From Streptomyces sp. M92 (GTDB taxonomy: Bacteria; Actinomycetota; Actinomycetes; Streptomycetales; Streptomycetaceae): a stretch of DNA of 64,000 nt. This document shows, piece after piece, positions 1 through 9,977 of the stretch. Under the pieces are notes generated by a model. That model did no database searches, had not been told where the DNA came from, and saw nothing but the letters and a program-made list of their open reading frames with translations. Position numbers and translations under genes: made by a program. The first letter of the stretch is position 1. The number at the start of each line of letters is the position of its first letter. Location: the NCBI RefSeq assembly GCF_028473745.1, contig NZ_CP101137.1, positions 1,054,001 through 1,118,000 of the forward strand. Direction: 5' to 3'.

Positions 1-2
1 TC

Positions 3-398
3 GACGAGGCGGACCGTACTCACCCGAGCGACGGCACCGTCGACGGAATCGTGCGGCACCTGACACAGGTCGTACGCATCGTCCGGCGTCATCCCACGAC
101 GGCCGCCGTCGCCCGAACCTCGCACACGGCGCTGCCCCGGGCGCATGCCGCGACGGACGGCGCCCTGGTGCAGCTGGTCACCGGACGCGTCAGCGATCTG
201 CTGCACCCCCTCGCCCCGCGCGGCGGCGTGTGGAGCGATGCCGCCCTGTTCTCCAGGCCTTGGAAGGTCCTGTGGATCGCCCGTCCCGCCGCCCTCTGTC
301 CCGAGGCCGTCGGTGACCAGGAGTGGGAGGACACCTTGGACGGGGCCTTCGCCGAGTTGCTGCGCGATCTGCTCGCCCCTTGGGCCACGGCGGACTGA
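3..398 (+). CDS. C-terminal end of a regulator-like protein (5' truncated by the window)
   Basis: This reading frame is open from the first bases of the window to a TGA at 396-398, so the gene starts upstream. The visible 131 residues are mostly helical, with a VVRIVRRHP stretch and an Ala/Leu-rich end. That pattern is like the ligand-binding half of TetR-type regulators, but no DNA-binding domain is visible, so the family is a guess. An internal ATG/GTG near 51 is not needed as a start because the frame is open before it. Confidence 0.45.
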   Translation, partial: DEADRTHPSDGTVDGIVRHLTQVVRIVRRHPTTAAVARTSHTALPRAHAATDGALVQLVTGRVSDLLHPLAPRGGVWSDAALFSRPWKVLWIARPAALCPEAVGDQEWEDTLDGAFAELLRDLLAPWATAD

Positions 399-471
399 GC
401 ACGACCCGGGATTCCCAGCTCGCCCCGAGTCGGAGTACGGCCCCCCGCCCAACGCCGACGGAGACGGTGGC

Positions 472-2027
472 GTGGTGACGTCTGCCACCACTCCCCCGCA
501 AGCGGTCCCCGAGCCGCTGCACCGGCCGTCTCCCGCGCCCAGCGCGCCACGCCGGTCGTTGCCGGCGTTGCCCGCCATCCTCGCCCTGGCCGACGGGGCC
601 GTACTCCTGGAACCCGTCCGGGTCCGGTCTCAACAGCTTCTACAGCGCCGCCGTGCTCAGCGGCACCGAGAGCTGGAAGGCGTGGTTCTTCGGCTCGCTC
701 GACGCGGGGAACTTCCTGACCGTCGACGAGCCACCCTCCGCCCTGATGGTCATGGGGTTGTCCTGCCGCCTCCTGGGCTACGGCACCTGGCAGACGATGC
801 TGCCGGTGATCCTGGCCGCGCCCGCGACGATCTGGATCCTGCGCTCCTCCGTGAAGGGTGTGTGGGGCCACGCCGCCGCGGCGATCGCGGCGACAACGAC
901 CCCGACACGCTCCTCGTCTTCCTGATGGTGGCCGGTGCTGCCCTCAGCCTGCGCGCGGCCCGCAACGGGCGGCTGCTGCCCCTGATCGGCTCGGCGGTCT
1001 GCTTCGGGCTCGCGTTCAACACAGAGATGCTCCAGGGCTAGGTCGCGTTGCCTGCGGTCTTCGTCGTGTACGTGTACGCGACGAACCCCATCGCGGCGCT
1101 GTGCGGGGGCGGCGGCGTCATGCTGCTGCGCGCCTTCCGGGCCGACCGGCGCTGGGTGTGGGTGCTGCCGCTCGCCCTCGGTGTCACCGGCGTATGGGCG
1201 GTCGTGCCGCTGCGCCGGGCCTCGGGCTGGAACTCCTGGCTGTGGCCGGCCATCGCGGTGGTCATGGCGCTGGCGGTCACGAGCCTGCTCGCCTTCCGTT
1301 CCGGGCGCCGGGTGCGGCTGCTGGCGGCGTCCGTGGCTGCGGCCGTCGTCGCCGGGGTCGCGGGTCCGGCGGCGTACGCCTGGTCGGTGCCGTCCGGTTC
1401 GGGCGGCGGCACGGGCGGGACCAACCCGACCGCCGGTCCTTCGACGGGCGGCGGCACGGGCGGGCCGGGCGGCGGAGGCGGCCGGGACCGGTTCCCGGGC
1501 GCGGGGAGGGCCGACCGGGTGGTGAGGCGCCCGGCGGGCAGCCGCAGACCGGTCAGGGCGGCCCCGGCGGCGGTTCCTTCCCGGGCGGCGGCGAGAAGGA
1601 CCAGACTCCGGGTGGCGCGACCGGCTCGGCCCCGGACGGCACACCGCCAGGCACCGGCGCGGGCGGGCAGCCGGACAGCACGAGCACCGAGCTGGTCGCC
1701 TACCTGAAGAAGCACCAGGACGGCGCCAAGTGGCTGCTGGCCGTCCCCAGTTCGCAGAGCGCCGTCCAGCTCATCCTCGGCAGCGGCGAACCGGTCGTCT
1801 CCATGTGGGGCCGGTCGGGCAGCGACAACGCGATGACCCTCGCCCGGCTCAAGCAGCTGGTGGAGAAGGGCGAGTTGCACTACGTCCAGGTCGGCGGGGG
1901 CATGGGCGGCGGTTCCGGGACCGGTTCCCAGGTGACCCGGTGGGTGCAGGAGCACGGCACGGCCGTGGAGGCGAGCGAGTACGGCACCTCGGGCCTCTAC
2001 CGGCTGGACTCCTCGGACGTCACCTGA
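472..2027 (+). pseudogene. Decayed membrane glycosyltransferase (GT39/ArnT-like, YkcB type)
   Basis: Pieces of one large membrane mannosyltransferase-like protein lie in order but in different frames. A Pro-rich N-terminus starts at the GTG at 472. The conserved first loop (SFYSAAVLSGTESWKAWFFG) begins near 635 in another frame. NDPDTLLVFLMVAG follows after a shift near 895. The segment ending in NTEMLQG is closed by an in-frame TAG at 1039. After that the reading jumps from the NPIA stretch to C-terminal membrane and Gly-rich segments, so the middle of the protein (by family comparison some hundreds of residues) is missing. Another frame change near 1500 leads to the extracytoplasmic tail that ends at 2027. 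With several independent lesions, true decay is likelier than sequencing error. Such proteins normally transfer sugars from a polyprenyl carrier outside the membrane. Confidence 0.75.
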
Positions 2028-2173
2028 CGCCTCCTCAGTGACACGGCGGCCCTCGACCACCCTGGTCGGGGGGCGCCGTCACGCAATCGCCACCCTGCGT
2101 ACACCCCACCTCCCACATGTCCATGTCACGCTCGAATCACCGCTCCACTCCACACGCGTAGATCGGACACCCC

Positions 2174-3001
2174 ATGCTCGCGATACGCACCCGGCGCCGG
2201 AAAACGGTGGCCCTCGCCACGGCCGCCGTCCTCGCCGCCCTCGCCGCCCCGTCGCTCACCGCGACGTCGGCCACGGCAACGACCACGGCGACCACGGCGA
2301 CCACGACATCGGACTACGACTCGACGTACTACAAGGACGCGATCGGGAAGACCGGCGACAGCCTCAAGTCCTCCCTGCACACCATCATCAGCGACCAGAC
2401 CAAGCTCTCCTACTCGGCGGTCTGGGACGCCCTGAAGGTCACCGACCAGGACCCGGCCGACAGCGGCAACGTCATCCTGCTCTACTCGGGCATCTCCCGC
2501 AGCAAGTCGCTGAACGGCGGGGGCTTGGGCGACTGGAACCGCGAGCACGTGTGGGCCAAGTCCCACGGCGACTTCGGCACCTCGACCGGGCCCGGCACGG
2601 ACATCCACCACCTGCGTCCCGAGGACGTGCGGGTCAACGGCGTCCGGGGCAACAAGGACTTCGACAACGGCGGCAGCGGCTTCACCGACAGCGGCGGCAG
2701 CCTCACCGACTCCGACTCCTTCGAACCCCGCGACGCCGTCAAGGGCGACGTGGCCCGCATGATCTTCTACATGGCGGTCCGCTACGAGGGCGGCGACGGC
2801 TGGGCCGACCTCGAGGTCAACGGCAGCGTCGACAACGGCAGCAGCCCGTACATCGGCAGGCTCGACGTGCTGAAGCAGTGGAACGACGAGGACCCGCCGG
2901 ACGCCTTCGAGGAGCACCGCAACCAGGTCATCTACGACGAGTACCAGCACAACCGCAACCCGTTCGTCGACCACCCGGAGTGGGTCGAGGCGATCTGGTA
3001 G
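2174..3001 (+). CDS. Secreted endonuclease I family DNase/RNase
   Basis: This is a 275-residue protein with an N-terminal Arg-rich, Ala-rich export signal (about residues 1-36), followed by a Thr-rich linker and an endonuclease I (EndA/NucM, PF04231) domain. The catalytic core is visible as WNREHVWAKSHG and, about 20 residues later, TDIHHLRPEDVRVNG. These are the His-metal-finger residues and metal ligands of the family. It should cleave DNA (possibly RNA) outside the cell, for scavenging nucleotides or during mycelial turnover. The gene stands alone and converges on the ThDP gene with only 12 bp between the stops. The start ATG is chosen for the signal peptide; no strong Shine-Dalgarno is seen. 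Confidence 0.88.
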   Translation: MLAIRTRRRKTVALATAAVLAALAAPSLTATSATATTTATTATTTSDYDSTYYKDAIGKTGDSLKSSLHTIISDQTKLSYSAVWDALKVTDQDPADSGNVILLYSGISRSKSLNGGGLGDWNREHVWAKSHGDFGTSTGPGTDIHHLRPEDVRVNGVRGNKDFDNGGSGFTDSGGSLTDSDSFEPRDAVKGDVARMIFYMAVRYEGGDGWADLEVNGSVDNGSSPYIGRLDVLKQWNDEDPPDAFEEHRNQVIYDEYQHNRNPFVDHPEWVEAIW

Positions 3002-3013
3002 GCCCGGCCGCCG

Positions 3014-4699
3014 TCAGTCCAGGTGCGTCGGCGCGAACATGCGCAGTACGGCGGGGAGGACGACCACCGAGGGCCCCGGTGCGGCCAGGGCCTTCGCGAG
3101 GTCGGCCTCCAGGGTCTGTGGGGACGTCCGCACCCCCGGCACTCCGAACGACTCGGCGAGGGCCACGTAGTCCGGGCGGGTCAGCTCCGTCGCCGTCGGC
3201 TCGCCGAAGGCGTCGGTCATGTACTCGCGCAGGATGCCGTAGCCGCCGTCGTCGACGATGAGCCAGGTGACGTTCAGGTCGTACTGGCGGGCGGTGGCCA
3301 GTTCGGCGATGGAGTACAGGGCGCCGCCGTCGCCGGAGACCGCCAGTACCGGGTGGGTGGGGTCGGCCGCCGCGGCTCCCAGGGCCGCCGGGAAGCCGTA
3401 ACCGAGGCCGCCGGCGCCCTGGGCGGAGTGCATGGTGTTCGGGGCCTTGGCGTCGAAGGCCGACCAGGCCCAGTAGGCCAGGATGGTCATGTCCCAGAAG
3501 GACGGGGCGCCGGGCGGGAGGGCCCCCCGGACGGCGGCCAGTACGTCCTGCTCCAGGGTGAGTTCCTGGGACGCGATGCGTTCGCGGACCTTGTCCAGTA
3601 CCGCGCGTACGCGCTCCGGGGCCGCCGGGTCCGTCCGCTCCCCCACCGTCTCCAGCAGCGCCTGGAGGGCGAGGCGGGCGTCGGCGTGGACGCCGAGTGC
3701 CGGGTGGTTGGATTCCAGCTTGCCGAGGTCGGCCTCGATCTGGATCACCCGGCCGCGCGGCGTGAAGGTGTGGTAGTTCGAGGAGAGTTCGCCGAGGCCG
3801 GAGCCGACGACGAGGAGTACGTCGGCGTCCTCCAGGAAGTCCGTGGTGTGGCGGTCCTCCAGCCAGGACTGGAGGGACAGCGGGTGCGTCCAGGGGAAGG
3901 CGCCCTTGCCGCCGAAGGTGGTGACGACGGGGGCCTGGAGGCGTTCCGCGAGCTGCCGGAGCTTCTTCGACGCGTCGGCCCGGACGACTCCGCCGCCCGC
4001 GATGATCGCGGGACGCTGCGCGCGCGTCAGCAGGTCGGCGGCGACCGCCGTCAGTTCGGGGCGCGGGGGCAGTTCCTCGGGGAAGGTGTCGCCGCCGGTG
4101 ACGACCGGGATGGGCGTCTCGGCCAGGAGGACGTCCTGCGGGATCTCCACCCACACGGGGCCGTGCGGGACGGTCAGCGCCGACGTCCAGGCCTCGGCGA
4201 TCGCGGACGGGATCTGGGACTGGGTGCGGACCGTGTGGACGGACTTCACCACACCCCGGAACGAGGCCGCCTGATCGGGGAGTTCGTGCAGGTAGCCGTG
4301 GCGTCCGCCGCCGAGGCCGGCCGTCGGGACCTGGCTGCTGATCGCGAGGACGGGTGCGGAGGCCGCCCGTGCCTCCTGGAGGGCGGCCAGGGAGGTGAGG
4401 GCTCCGGGGCCGGTCGACAGGAGCAGCGGGGCGGCCTCGCCGGTGATCCGGCCGTAGGCGTCGGCGGCGAAACCGGCGTTGTTCTCCACCCGCAGACCGA
4501 TGTAGCGCAGGTCGGAGCGGCGCAGGGCGTCGAACATGCCGAGGGCGTGCTGGCCGGGCAGGCCGAAGACGGTGGTCGCGCCGAGCCCGGCCAGGGTCTC
4601 CACGACGAGGTCTCCGCCGTTGCGGCCGGGGGGAGGGTTCAGTGCGGCCTCCGTCTGGGCGGCGGTCGGACGGAGTACCAGGTCGTGGTCGTGGGTCAC
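3014..4699 (-). CDS. ThDP-dependent decarboxylase, AruI-like (2-ketoarginine decarboxylase candidate)
   Basis: This 561-residue protein has the full three-domain layout of acetolactate synthase/benzoylformate decarboxylase enzymes: an N-terminal Pyr domain ([14 protein letters not shown], then the catalytic Glu in [15 protein letters not shown]), a central domain, and a C-terminal PP domain with GDGG and DDGGYG for Mg-ThDP. It is annotated in most genomes as acetolactate synthase-like, but no small subunit lies nearby. Its start overlaps the stop of the ureohydrolase gene by 4 nt (ATGA), so the two are translationally coupled. Known biology: in Pseudomonas, AruI is an acetolactate-synthase-like ThDP enzyme that decarboxylates 2-ketoarginine to 4-guanidinobutyraldehyde, and a guanidinobutyrase acts two steps later. 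The pairing here suggests the same role, by inference. A generic 2-oxoacid decarboxylase is the alternative. Confidence 0.8.
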   Translation of the reverse strand: MTHDHDLVLRPTAAQTEAALNPPPGRNGGDLVVETLAGLGATTVFGLPGQHALGMFDALRRSDLRYIGLRVENNAGFAADAYGRITGEAAPLLLSTGPGALTSLAALQEARAASAPVLAISSQVPTAGLGGGRHGYLHELPDQAASFRGVVKSVHTVRTQSQIPSAIAEAWTSALTVPHGPVWVEIPQDVLLAETPIPVVTGGDTFPEELPPRPELTAVAADLLTRAQRPAIIAGGGVVRADASKKLRQLAERLQAPVVTTFGGKGAFPWTHPLSLQSWLEDRHTTDFLEDADVLLVVGSGLGELSSNYHTFTPRGRVIQIEADLGKLESNHPALGVHADARLALQALLETVGERTDPAAPERVRAVLDKVRERIASQELTLEQDVLAAVRGALPPGAPSFWDMTILAYWAWSAFDAKAPNTMHSAQGAGGLGYGFPAALGAAAADPTHPVLAVSGDGGALYSIAELATARQYDLNVTWLIVDDGGYGILREYMTDAFGEPTATELTRPDYVALAESFGVPGVRTSPQTLEADLAKALAAPGPSVVVLPAVLRMFAPTHLD

Positions 4700-5664
4700 T
4701 TCGCGCGGGCCTCTGCGATCTGGCGGGACATGATGGTGGTCAGTTCGTAGGCGGTGTGGGAGGCCGCGACGGAGGTGATCTCCGCGTGGTCGTAGGCCGG
4801 GGCGACCTCTACGACGTCGGCCGACACCAGGTTGCAGGACGCCAGTCCGCGCAGGATCTCCAGCAGCTCGCGGGAGGTCATGCCGCCGGCCTCGGGGGTG
4901 CCGGTGCCGGGGGCGTGGGCGGGGTCCAGGCAGTCGATGTCGATGGAGATGTACAGGGGGCGGTCGCCGATGCGCTGGCGGAGCTGGTCGGCGACCTCGT
5001 CGGCGCCGCGCCGGTAGACGTCGGCGGAGGTGACGATGCCGAAGCCCATCTTCTCGTCGTCGGTGAGGTCCTGCTTGCCGTACAGCGGGCCGCGGGTGCC
5101 GACGTGGGAGAGGGCGGAGGTGTCGAGGACGCCCTCCTCGACGGCGCGGCGGAACGGGGTGCCGTGCGTGTACTCGGCGCCGAAGTAGGTGTCCCAGGTG
5201 TCGAGGTGGGCGTCGAAGTGGAGCAGGGCGACCGGGCCGTGCTTCTTGGCGACCGAGCGCAGCAGCGGCAGGGCGATGGTGTGGTCGCCGCCCAGGGTCA
5301 TCAGGCGGGCGCCGGTGCCGAGGAGGTCGTCGGCGGCGGCCTCCACGGTCTCGACGGCCTCGTTGATGTTGAAGGGGTTGACGGCTATGTCGCCGCCGTC
5401 GGCGACCTGGGCGAGGGCGAAGGGGGAGGCGTCCTGGGCCGGGTTGTACGGGCGCAGCAGGCGGGAGGCCTCGCGGATGGCGTTGCCGCCGAAGCGGGCG
5501 CCGGGCCGGTAGGAGACGCCCGAGTCGAACGGCACGCCCACGACGGCGACGTCGGCGGCGGGGACCTCGTCGAGTCGGGGGAGCCGGGCGAAGGTCGCGG
5601 GGCCCGCGTAGCGCGGGACGCGGGAGGAGTCGACGGGGCCGCGGGGCGTCTCGTTGCTGCTCAT
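4696..5664 (-). CDS. Ureohydrolase: agmatinase / guanidinobutyrase
   Basis: This 322-residue protein of the arginase/agmatinase superfamily binds two manganese ions. The metal-binding motifs are present: GGDHT (125-129), DAHLD (151-155) and [16 protein letters not shown] (from about 240). It hydrolyses a guanidino group to urea and an amine. Agmatine would give putrescine; 4-guanidinobutyrate would give GABA. Sequence alone does not settle the substrate, and the coupling to an AruI-like ThDP enzyme favours guanidinobutyrate. The ATG at 5664 has an AAGGAAGG Shine-Dalgarno. It is the middle gene of a minus-strand operon, 52 bp after the symporter gene and overlapping the ThDP gene. Older annotations call this gene speB. 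Confidence 0.85.
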   Translation of the reverse strand: MSSNETPRGPVDSSRVPRYAGPATFARLPRLDEVPAADVAVVGVPFDSGVSYRPGARFGGNAIREASRLLRPYNPAQDASPFALAQVADGGDIAVNPFNINEAVETVEAAADDLLGTGARLMTLGGDHTIALPLLRSVAKKHGPVALLHFDAHLDTWDTYFGAEYTHGTPFRRAVEEGVLDTSALSHVGTRGPLYGKQDLTDDEKMGFGIVTSADVYRRGADEVADQLRQRIGDRPLYISIDIDCLDPAHAPGTGTPEAGGMTSRELLEILRGLASCNLVSADVVEVAPAYDHAEITSVAASHTAYELTTIMSRQIAEARAK

Positions 5665-5716
5665 GTACTGCCTTCCTTCTTACGCTTCGTCGCGTATGTA
5701 CTACTGCTGTCCGACT

Positions 5717-7192
5717 CTACTGGTGAGCCGGGACCGCCGATTCGGACTCGGGTTCGGGGGCACGGCCGGCGAGGCGTTCGCGCCAGGCGGTGAGGGTCGC
5801 CTCGTCGGTGGGGCGGGTGGCCAGGGAGACCGCGACGTAGGCGGCGAGGGAGGCCAGGAGTCCGTAGTAGACGGGCTCGTTGGCGAGGATGCCGTAGGCC
5901 GCCATCAGGCCGACGACGGCGAGTCCGCCGACGGCGACGGCGGCGAGGGCACCCTGCGCGGTGCCGCGCTTCCACAGCAGTCCGCCGAGGATGGGCACGA
6001 GGAGCCCGCCGACGAGGAGGTTGTAGGCGACGGTGAGGGCCTCGACGACGTCGTTGAGGGCGATGGAGATGAGGACGACGGCGACTCCCATGGCGAGGAT
6101 GAAGGCGCGGTTGCCCTTGACCTCGTCGTGCCCGTCCGCGCCCTCGCCCGCCGGTCCCCCGACCGCCCCGCGCAGCCGGGACCAGATGTCGTTGTTGGCG
6201 ACGGTGGCGCAGGCGATGAGGGCGCCGGAGGAGGTGGACATCACGGCGGCCAGGGCGGCGGCCAGCACGAGTCCGCGCACGCCGATGGGCAGCTCGTCCT
6301 TGACGATGGTGGCGAAGGCGTCGTCGGGGCTGGCCAGCTTCGGGTAGAGCACCTTGGCGGCGGTGCCGATGATTGCGCCGGCGACGGCGTAGACGAGGCA
6401 GTAGGTGCCGGCGACGGTGCCGCCCCACTTGGCGGTGCGGTCGCTGCCGGCGGTGAAGACGCGCTGCCAGATGTCCTGCCCGATGAGCATGCCGAAGGTG
6501 TAGATCAGCACGTAGGTGAAGATGGTCTCGCCGCCGATGCCCAGCGGGTCGAAGTACTCGGTGGGCAGCTGGGCCTTCATCTCGCCGAAGCCGCCGGCCT
6601 TGACGACCGCGATGGGCAGCAGCAGGAGCAGTACGCCGATGGTCTTCACCACGAACTGCACCATGTCGGTGAGGGTGATGGACCACATGCCGCCGAGCGT
6701 GGAGTAGGCGACGACGATGGAGCCGCCCAGGACGATGGCGAGGGTGCGGTTCACGTCGAAGAGGACGTCGAAGATCGTGGCGTAGGCGATGGTGGAGGTG
6801 ACGGCCAGCATCAGGGTGTACGCCCACATGACGACGCCGGAGATCACGCCGGCCCGGCCGCCGTAGCGCAGGTCGAGCATCTCGGAGACGGTGTAGACCT
6901 TCAGGCGGGCGATGCGCGCGGAGAAGAAGACGGACAGCGCGAGGATGCCCAGGCCGATGGTGACGACCATCCAGGCGCCGGAGAGCCCGTACTGGTAGCC
7001 GAGGCCGACGCCGCCGATGGTGGAGGCGCCGCCGAGGACGATGGCCGCCATGGTGCCGGAGTACATGCCGGGGCCGAGGCGTCGTCCGGCGACGAGGAAC
7101 TCGCTCTTGGACTTGGCGCGGCGCATGCCCCACCAGCCCATGGCCAGCATGCCGGCGAGGTAGACGACGATCACGATGTAGTCGACGGCCAT
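5717..7192 (-). CDS. Sodium:solute symporter (SSS family)
   Basis: This 491-residue membrane protein has about 13 hydrophobic segments and the family hallmarks GAASTIGGVGLGYQYGLSG near the N-terminus and AALAAVMSTSSGALIA in the second half. The latter resembles the conserved Na+ site segment of SSS transporters. The start is set at the ATG at 7192, preceded by AAGGAGGG with 6 nt spacing; an upstream GTG at 7213 overlaps that site and is less likely. As the first gene of an operon with a ureohydrolase and a ThDP decarboxylase, it probably imports their substrate or a related guanidino compound or amino acid (inference). Divergent from the PucR-type regulator. Confidence 0.87.
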   Translation of the reverse strand: MAVDYIVIVVYLAGMLAMGWWGMRRAKSKSEFLVAGRRLGPGMYSGTMAAIVLGGASTIGGVGLGYQYGLSGAWMVVTIGLGILALSVFFSARIARLKVYTVSEMLDLRYGGRAGVISGVVMWAYTLMLAVTSTIAYATIFDVLFDVNRTLAIVLGGSIVVAYSTLGGMWSITLTDMVQFVVKTIGVLLLLLPIAVVKAGGFGEMKAQLPTEYFDPLGIGGETIFTYVLIYTFGMLIGQDIWQRVFTAGSDRTAKWGGTVAGTYCLVYAVAGAIIGTAAKVLYPKLASPDDAFATIVKDELPIGVRGLVLAAALAAVMSTSSGALIACATVANNDIWSRLRGAVGGPAGEGADGHDEVKGNRAFILAMGVAVVLISIALNDVVEALTVAYNLLVGGLLVPILGGLLWKRGTAQGALAAVAVGGLAVVGLMAAYGILANEPVYYGLLASLAAYVAVSLATRPTDEATLTAWRERLAGRAPEPESESAVPAHQ

Positions 7193-7386
7193 GTGGGGCC
7201 CTCCTTCGCGCACTCTCGGTGGCGTGTCGTGCGACGGGTTTCTCCGGTGGCGCTACGGGGACATCCGCCCGTACCCGCGGCTGCCGGTGTGGATTCCGGT
7301 TCGGGTTGACATTAGGTGGCTGAAAAGCGGCTGCGAAGTGTACGTTTCATCCAGTGGGGGCCGCTGGAGTGGAGGAATCGTCCATC

Positions 7387-9078
7387 GTGTCCATCGTGCC
7401 GGAATCGGCCGTCCCGCCCGTGCCGCCCACTCCCCCGGTCGCGTTGGCGGCCCTGCTCTCCCGCGACGACCTGGGTCTTCGCCAGATCACCGGTCCTCCG
7501 GCGGCGGTCGTCACGATCCACGGGGCGCACACCTCGGAGATGTCCGACCCCTACCCGTACCTGCTCGGCGGTGAGCTGCTGCTGACGGCGGGGGTGCACG
7601 TTCCGGACGCGGCGGGGGCGGGGGCCGCGTACTTCGACGACTACGTCGCCCGGATCGTGGCGGCGGGCGGCGCGGCCCTCGGCTTCGGGGTGGCGCCGGT
7701 GCACGACACGGTGCCCGAGGCGCTGGTCGCGGCCTGCGAGGCGTACGGGCTGCCGTTGGTGGAGGTGCCGCCGCGGACGACGTTCTCGGGCGTGGCCCGC
7801 GCGGTGTGGCAGCTGATGGCGCGGGCCAGGATGGCCGAGCTGCGCCGGATCTCGGAGGCCCAGCAGGGTCTGGCCGCGGCGGCCTCCCGTCCCGACCCGG
7901 TGCCGTCGGTGCTGCGCCGGCTGGCCGGCCGGCTGGAGGGGCGGGCGGTGCTGTACGGGCCGGAGGGCACCGAGATCGCGGCGGCGGGGCGGGAGCCCGG
8001 GCAGGAGGTGCGGCGGGCGCTGGCGGAGCTGGCCCGGTTCGTCACCGGCCGTGCCTCCAGCACCGCCACGGACACGGTCGCCGGCACCCGTCTCACGGCG
8101 TACGCCCTCGGCAGCGGCCGGGACTTCGTCCTCGGGGTGGCCGCCCCGCACCGGGAGTCCGGGGACCACACCATCGCGTCGGTCGCCGCCGTGCTGCTCT
8201 CCCTGCTCACCGGCGAGCACCAGAGCGGCACGGGCGCGGCCCGCTCCTCGGCACTGGTACGGCTGCTGCTGGGTGCCCGGCGCGAGGAGGTCGCCCCGCT
8301 GCTCGGCGGCGGGGAGGGGGACGGCGGCGTCACCCGCTGGTACGTCGTCCACGCCCGCCCGGACACCGGTACCCCCGACGCGGTCTCCGCCTCGGCCCTG
8401 GGCGCGGCCCTCGGCTCTCCCCTGGTCGACGCGCGGGACGACGTCGTACGGGTCCTGGTGCCGGCGGGCCGGGAACCCGATCGGGGCGGCGGCTCACAGG
8501 GCGGGACGGTCGAAGGTCCGCGGCACGATGCGGGGGCGACGGCACACGGTCCGGCCGTCGGGAAGGTCACTGCGGTCACGCCGGAAGCAGGCCGGGGCGC
8601 CTCCACCGGCCAGGACCATCCCGGCGCGTTCGCGGTCCCGGCCCCGGCGGAACCCCCCACCAGCCCCGGCCCCGCCCCGCAGCCCGGCTGGACGATCGGT
8701 GTGAGCGCCCCCGTCGCCCCTGCCGAGTGGCCGACCGCCGACGCGCAGGCGGCGCGGGCGCTGGCGCGGGCCAGGGCCCTACGGGCCCCGCTGGTCCGGC
8801 ATGCCGAGCGGCCGGCGTTCGCCGACCTGGTGCCGGCCGGTGAGGCCGAGGCGCACGCGCGGGCGCTGCTCGCGCCGATCGGCGCCGTTCCGGCGCTCGC
8901 CGAGACGCTGCGCGCCTGGCTGTCGCTGCACGGCAGCTGGGACCGCACCGCCGTCGCCCTGTCCGTGCACCGCAACACCGTCCGGCAGCGCGTCGCCCGC
9001 TGCGCCGCGCTGCTGGAGGCCGACCTCGACGACCCGGACGTACGGATGGAGTTGTGGTTCGCGCTGCGGCATCTGTGA
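7387..9078 (+). CDS. PucR-family transcriptional regulator
   Basis: The protein has an N-terminal PucR ligand-binding domain (first about 130 residues, with DPYPYLLGGELLLTAG), a central variable region with a long Gly/Pro/Ala-rich insert (about residues 370-440), and a C-terminal PucR helix-turn-helix domain (LSLHGSWDRTAVALSVHRNTV) that matches the CdaR/PucR signature. It is divergent from the symporter/ureohydrolase/ThDP operon across about 190 bp, so it is the likely regulator of that operon, sensing a nitrogen compound. The start is uncertain: in-frame GTG codons lie at 7354, 7369 and 7387. I chose 7387 because GGAGGA ends 10 nt before it. Confidence 0.85.
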   Translation: MSIVPESAVPPVPPTPPVALAALLSRDDLGLRQITGPPAAVVTIHGAHTSEMSDPYPYLLGGELLLTAGVHVPDAAGAGAAYFDDYVARIVAAGGAALGFGVAPVHDTVPEALVAACEAYGLPLVEVPPRTTFSGVARAVWQLMARARMAELRRISEAQQGLAAAASRPDPVPSVLRRLAGRLEGRAVLYGPEGTEIAAAGREPGQEVRRALAELARFVTGRASSTATDTVAGTRLTAYALGSGRDFVLGVAAPHRESGDHTIASVAAVLLSLLTGEHQSGTGAARSSALVRLLLGARREEVAPLLGGGEGDGGVTRWYVVHARPDTGTPDAVSASALGAALGSPLVDARDDVVRVLVPAGREPDRGGGSQGGTVEGPRHDAGATAHGPAVGKVTAVTPEAGRGASTGQDHPGAFAVPAPAEPPTSPGPAPQPGWTIGVSAPVAPAEWPTADAQAARALARARALRAPLVRHAERPAFADLVPAGEAEAHARALLAPIGAVPALAETLRAWLSLHGSWDRTAVALSVHRNTVRQRVARCAALLEADLDDPDVRMELWFALRHL

Positions 9079-9170
9079 GCTGCGGCATCTGTGAGGGGCC
9101 ACACCGTGACCCGTGTCCCAGCCTGCGGCATGCCGGAGACTCTCACAGGCGGCTGCTACACAATGGAGCC

Positions 9171-9962
9171 ATGCCGATACCCGGGACACCCAGCCGCGCC
9201 GAACTGGCCGAACACCTCGTCAGAACCCGTATCGCGGGCGATGTCGCCACGCCCCGCGAGAACAACCTCTCCCACTACCGCAAACTGGCCAACGGCGACC
9301 GCGGCTTCTGGCTCGGTCTGGAGCTGGGCGACCGGTGGAGCGACGAGCAGGACGTGCTCGCGGTGATGGCGGAGCGGGTCGGTGTCAACGACGACCCGGA
9401 GTACCGGTACGGCCAGGACACCATCGACCCCGAGCTGACGGTGGCCGCGCTGGAGCGGATGGCCGGCCGGCTGCGCAAGGCGGCGGACGGCGGGCAGCGG
9501 GTACTGTTCGCGACCGGTCACCCGGGCGGTCTGCTCGACGTGCACCGGGCCACCGCCGACGCGCTGCGGGCGGCCGGCTGCGAGATCGTCGTGATCCCGG
9601 AGGGGCTGACGACGGAGGAGGGGTACGTCCAGCAGTTCGCGGACGTGGCGGTGCTGGAGCACGGCGCCTCGCTGTGGCACACCCATTCCGGTGAGCCGAT
9701 GAAGGCCATCCTGACCGGCATGGAGCGCGAGGGCCGCCCGCTGCCCGACCTGGTGGTCGCCGACCACGGCTGGGCCGGTTACGCCGGTCAGCACGGTGTC
9801 GACTCCGTGGGTTACGCCGACTGCAACGACCCTGCGCTCTTCCTCGCCGAGTCCGAGGGCACCCTCCAGGTCGCGGTGCCGCTGGACGACCACGTGGTCA
9901 GCCCCCGCCACTACGACCCGATGACGGCGTACCTGCTGAGCGAGGCGGGTCTCACCGGCTGA
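9171..9962 (+). CDS. Actinobacterial phosphatase-family protein (PF15698-like)
   Basis: This 263-residue soluble protein has no signal peptide. Conserved blocks include RENNLSHYRKLANGD, FATGHPGGLLDVH and VVADHGWAGYAGQHG, with several His/Asp residues that look like a metal or phosphate site. I recall this as the family annotated simply as phosphatase in streptomycetes; substrate unknown. The ATG at 9171 is the natural start, since longer in-frame extensions run into the PucR gene. Just upstream, at 9062-9092, a 16-bp sequence (CTGCGGCATCTGTGAG) is directly repeated across the stop codon of the PucR gene. Confidence 0.6.
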   Translation: MPIPGTPSRAELAEHLVRTRIAGDVATPRENNLSHYRKLANGDRGFWLGLELGDRWSDEQDVLAVMAERVGVNDDPEYRYGQDTIDPELTVAALERMAGRLRKAADGGQRVLFATGHPGGLLDVHRATADALRAAGCEIVVIPEGLTTEEGYVQQFADVAVLEHGASLWHTHSGEPMKAILTGMEREGRPLPDLVVADHGWAGYAGQHGVDSVGYADCNDPALFLAESEGTLQVAVPLDDHVVSPRHYDPMTAYLLSEAGLTG

Positions 9963-9977
9963 CCCGGGCCGGTCGGG

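Noticed and set aside
5670..5700. Weak inverted repeat TACGC/GCGTA before the ureohydrolase gene
   Set aside because: Only 5 bp per arm and inside an operon gap; too weak to call an operator.
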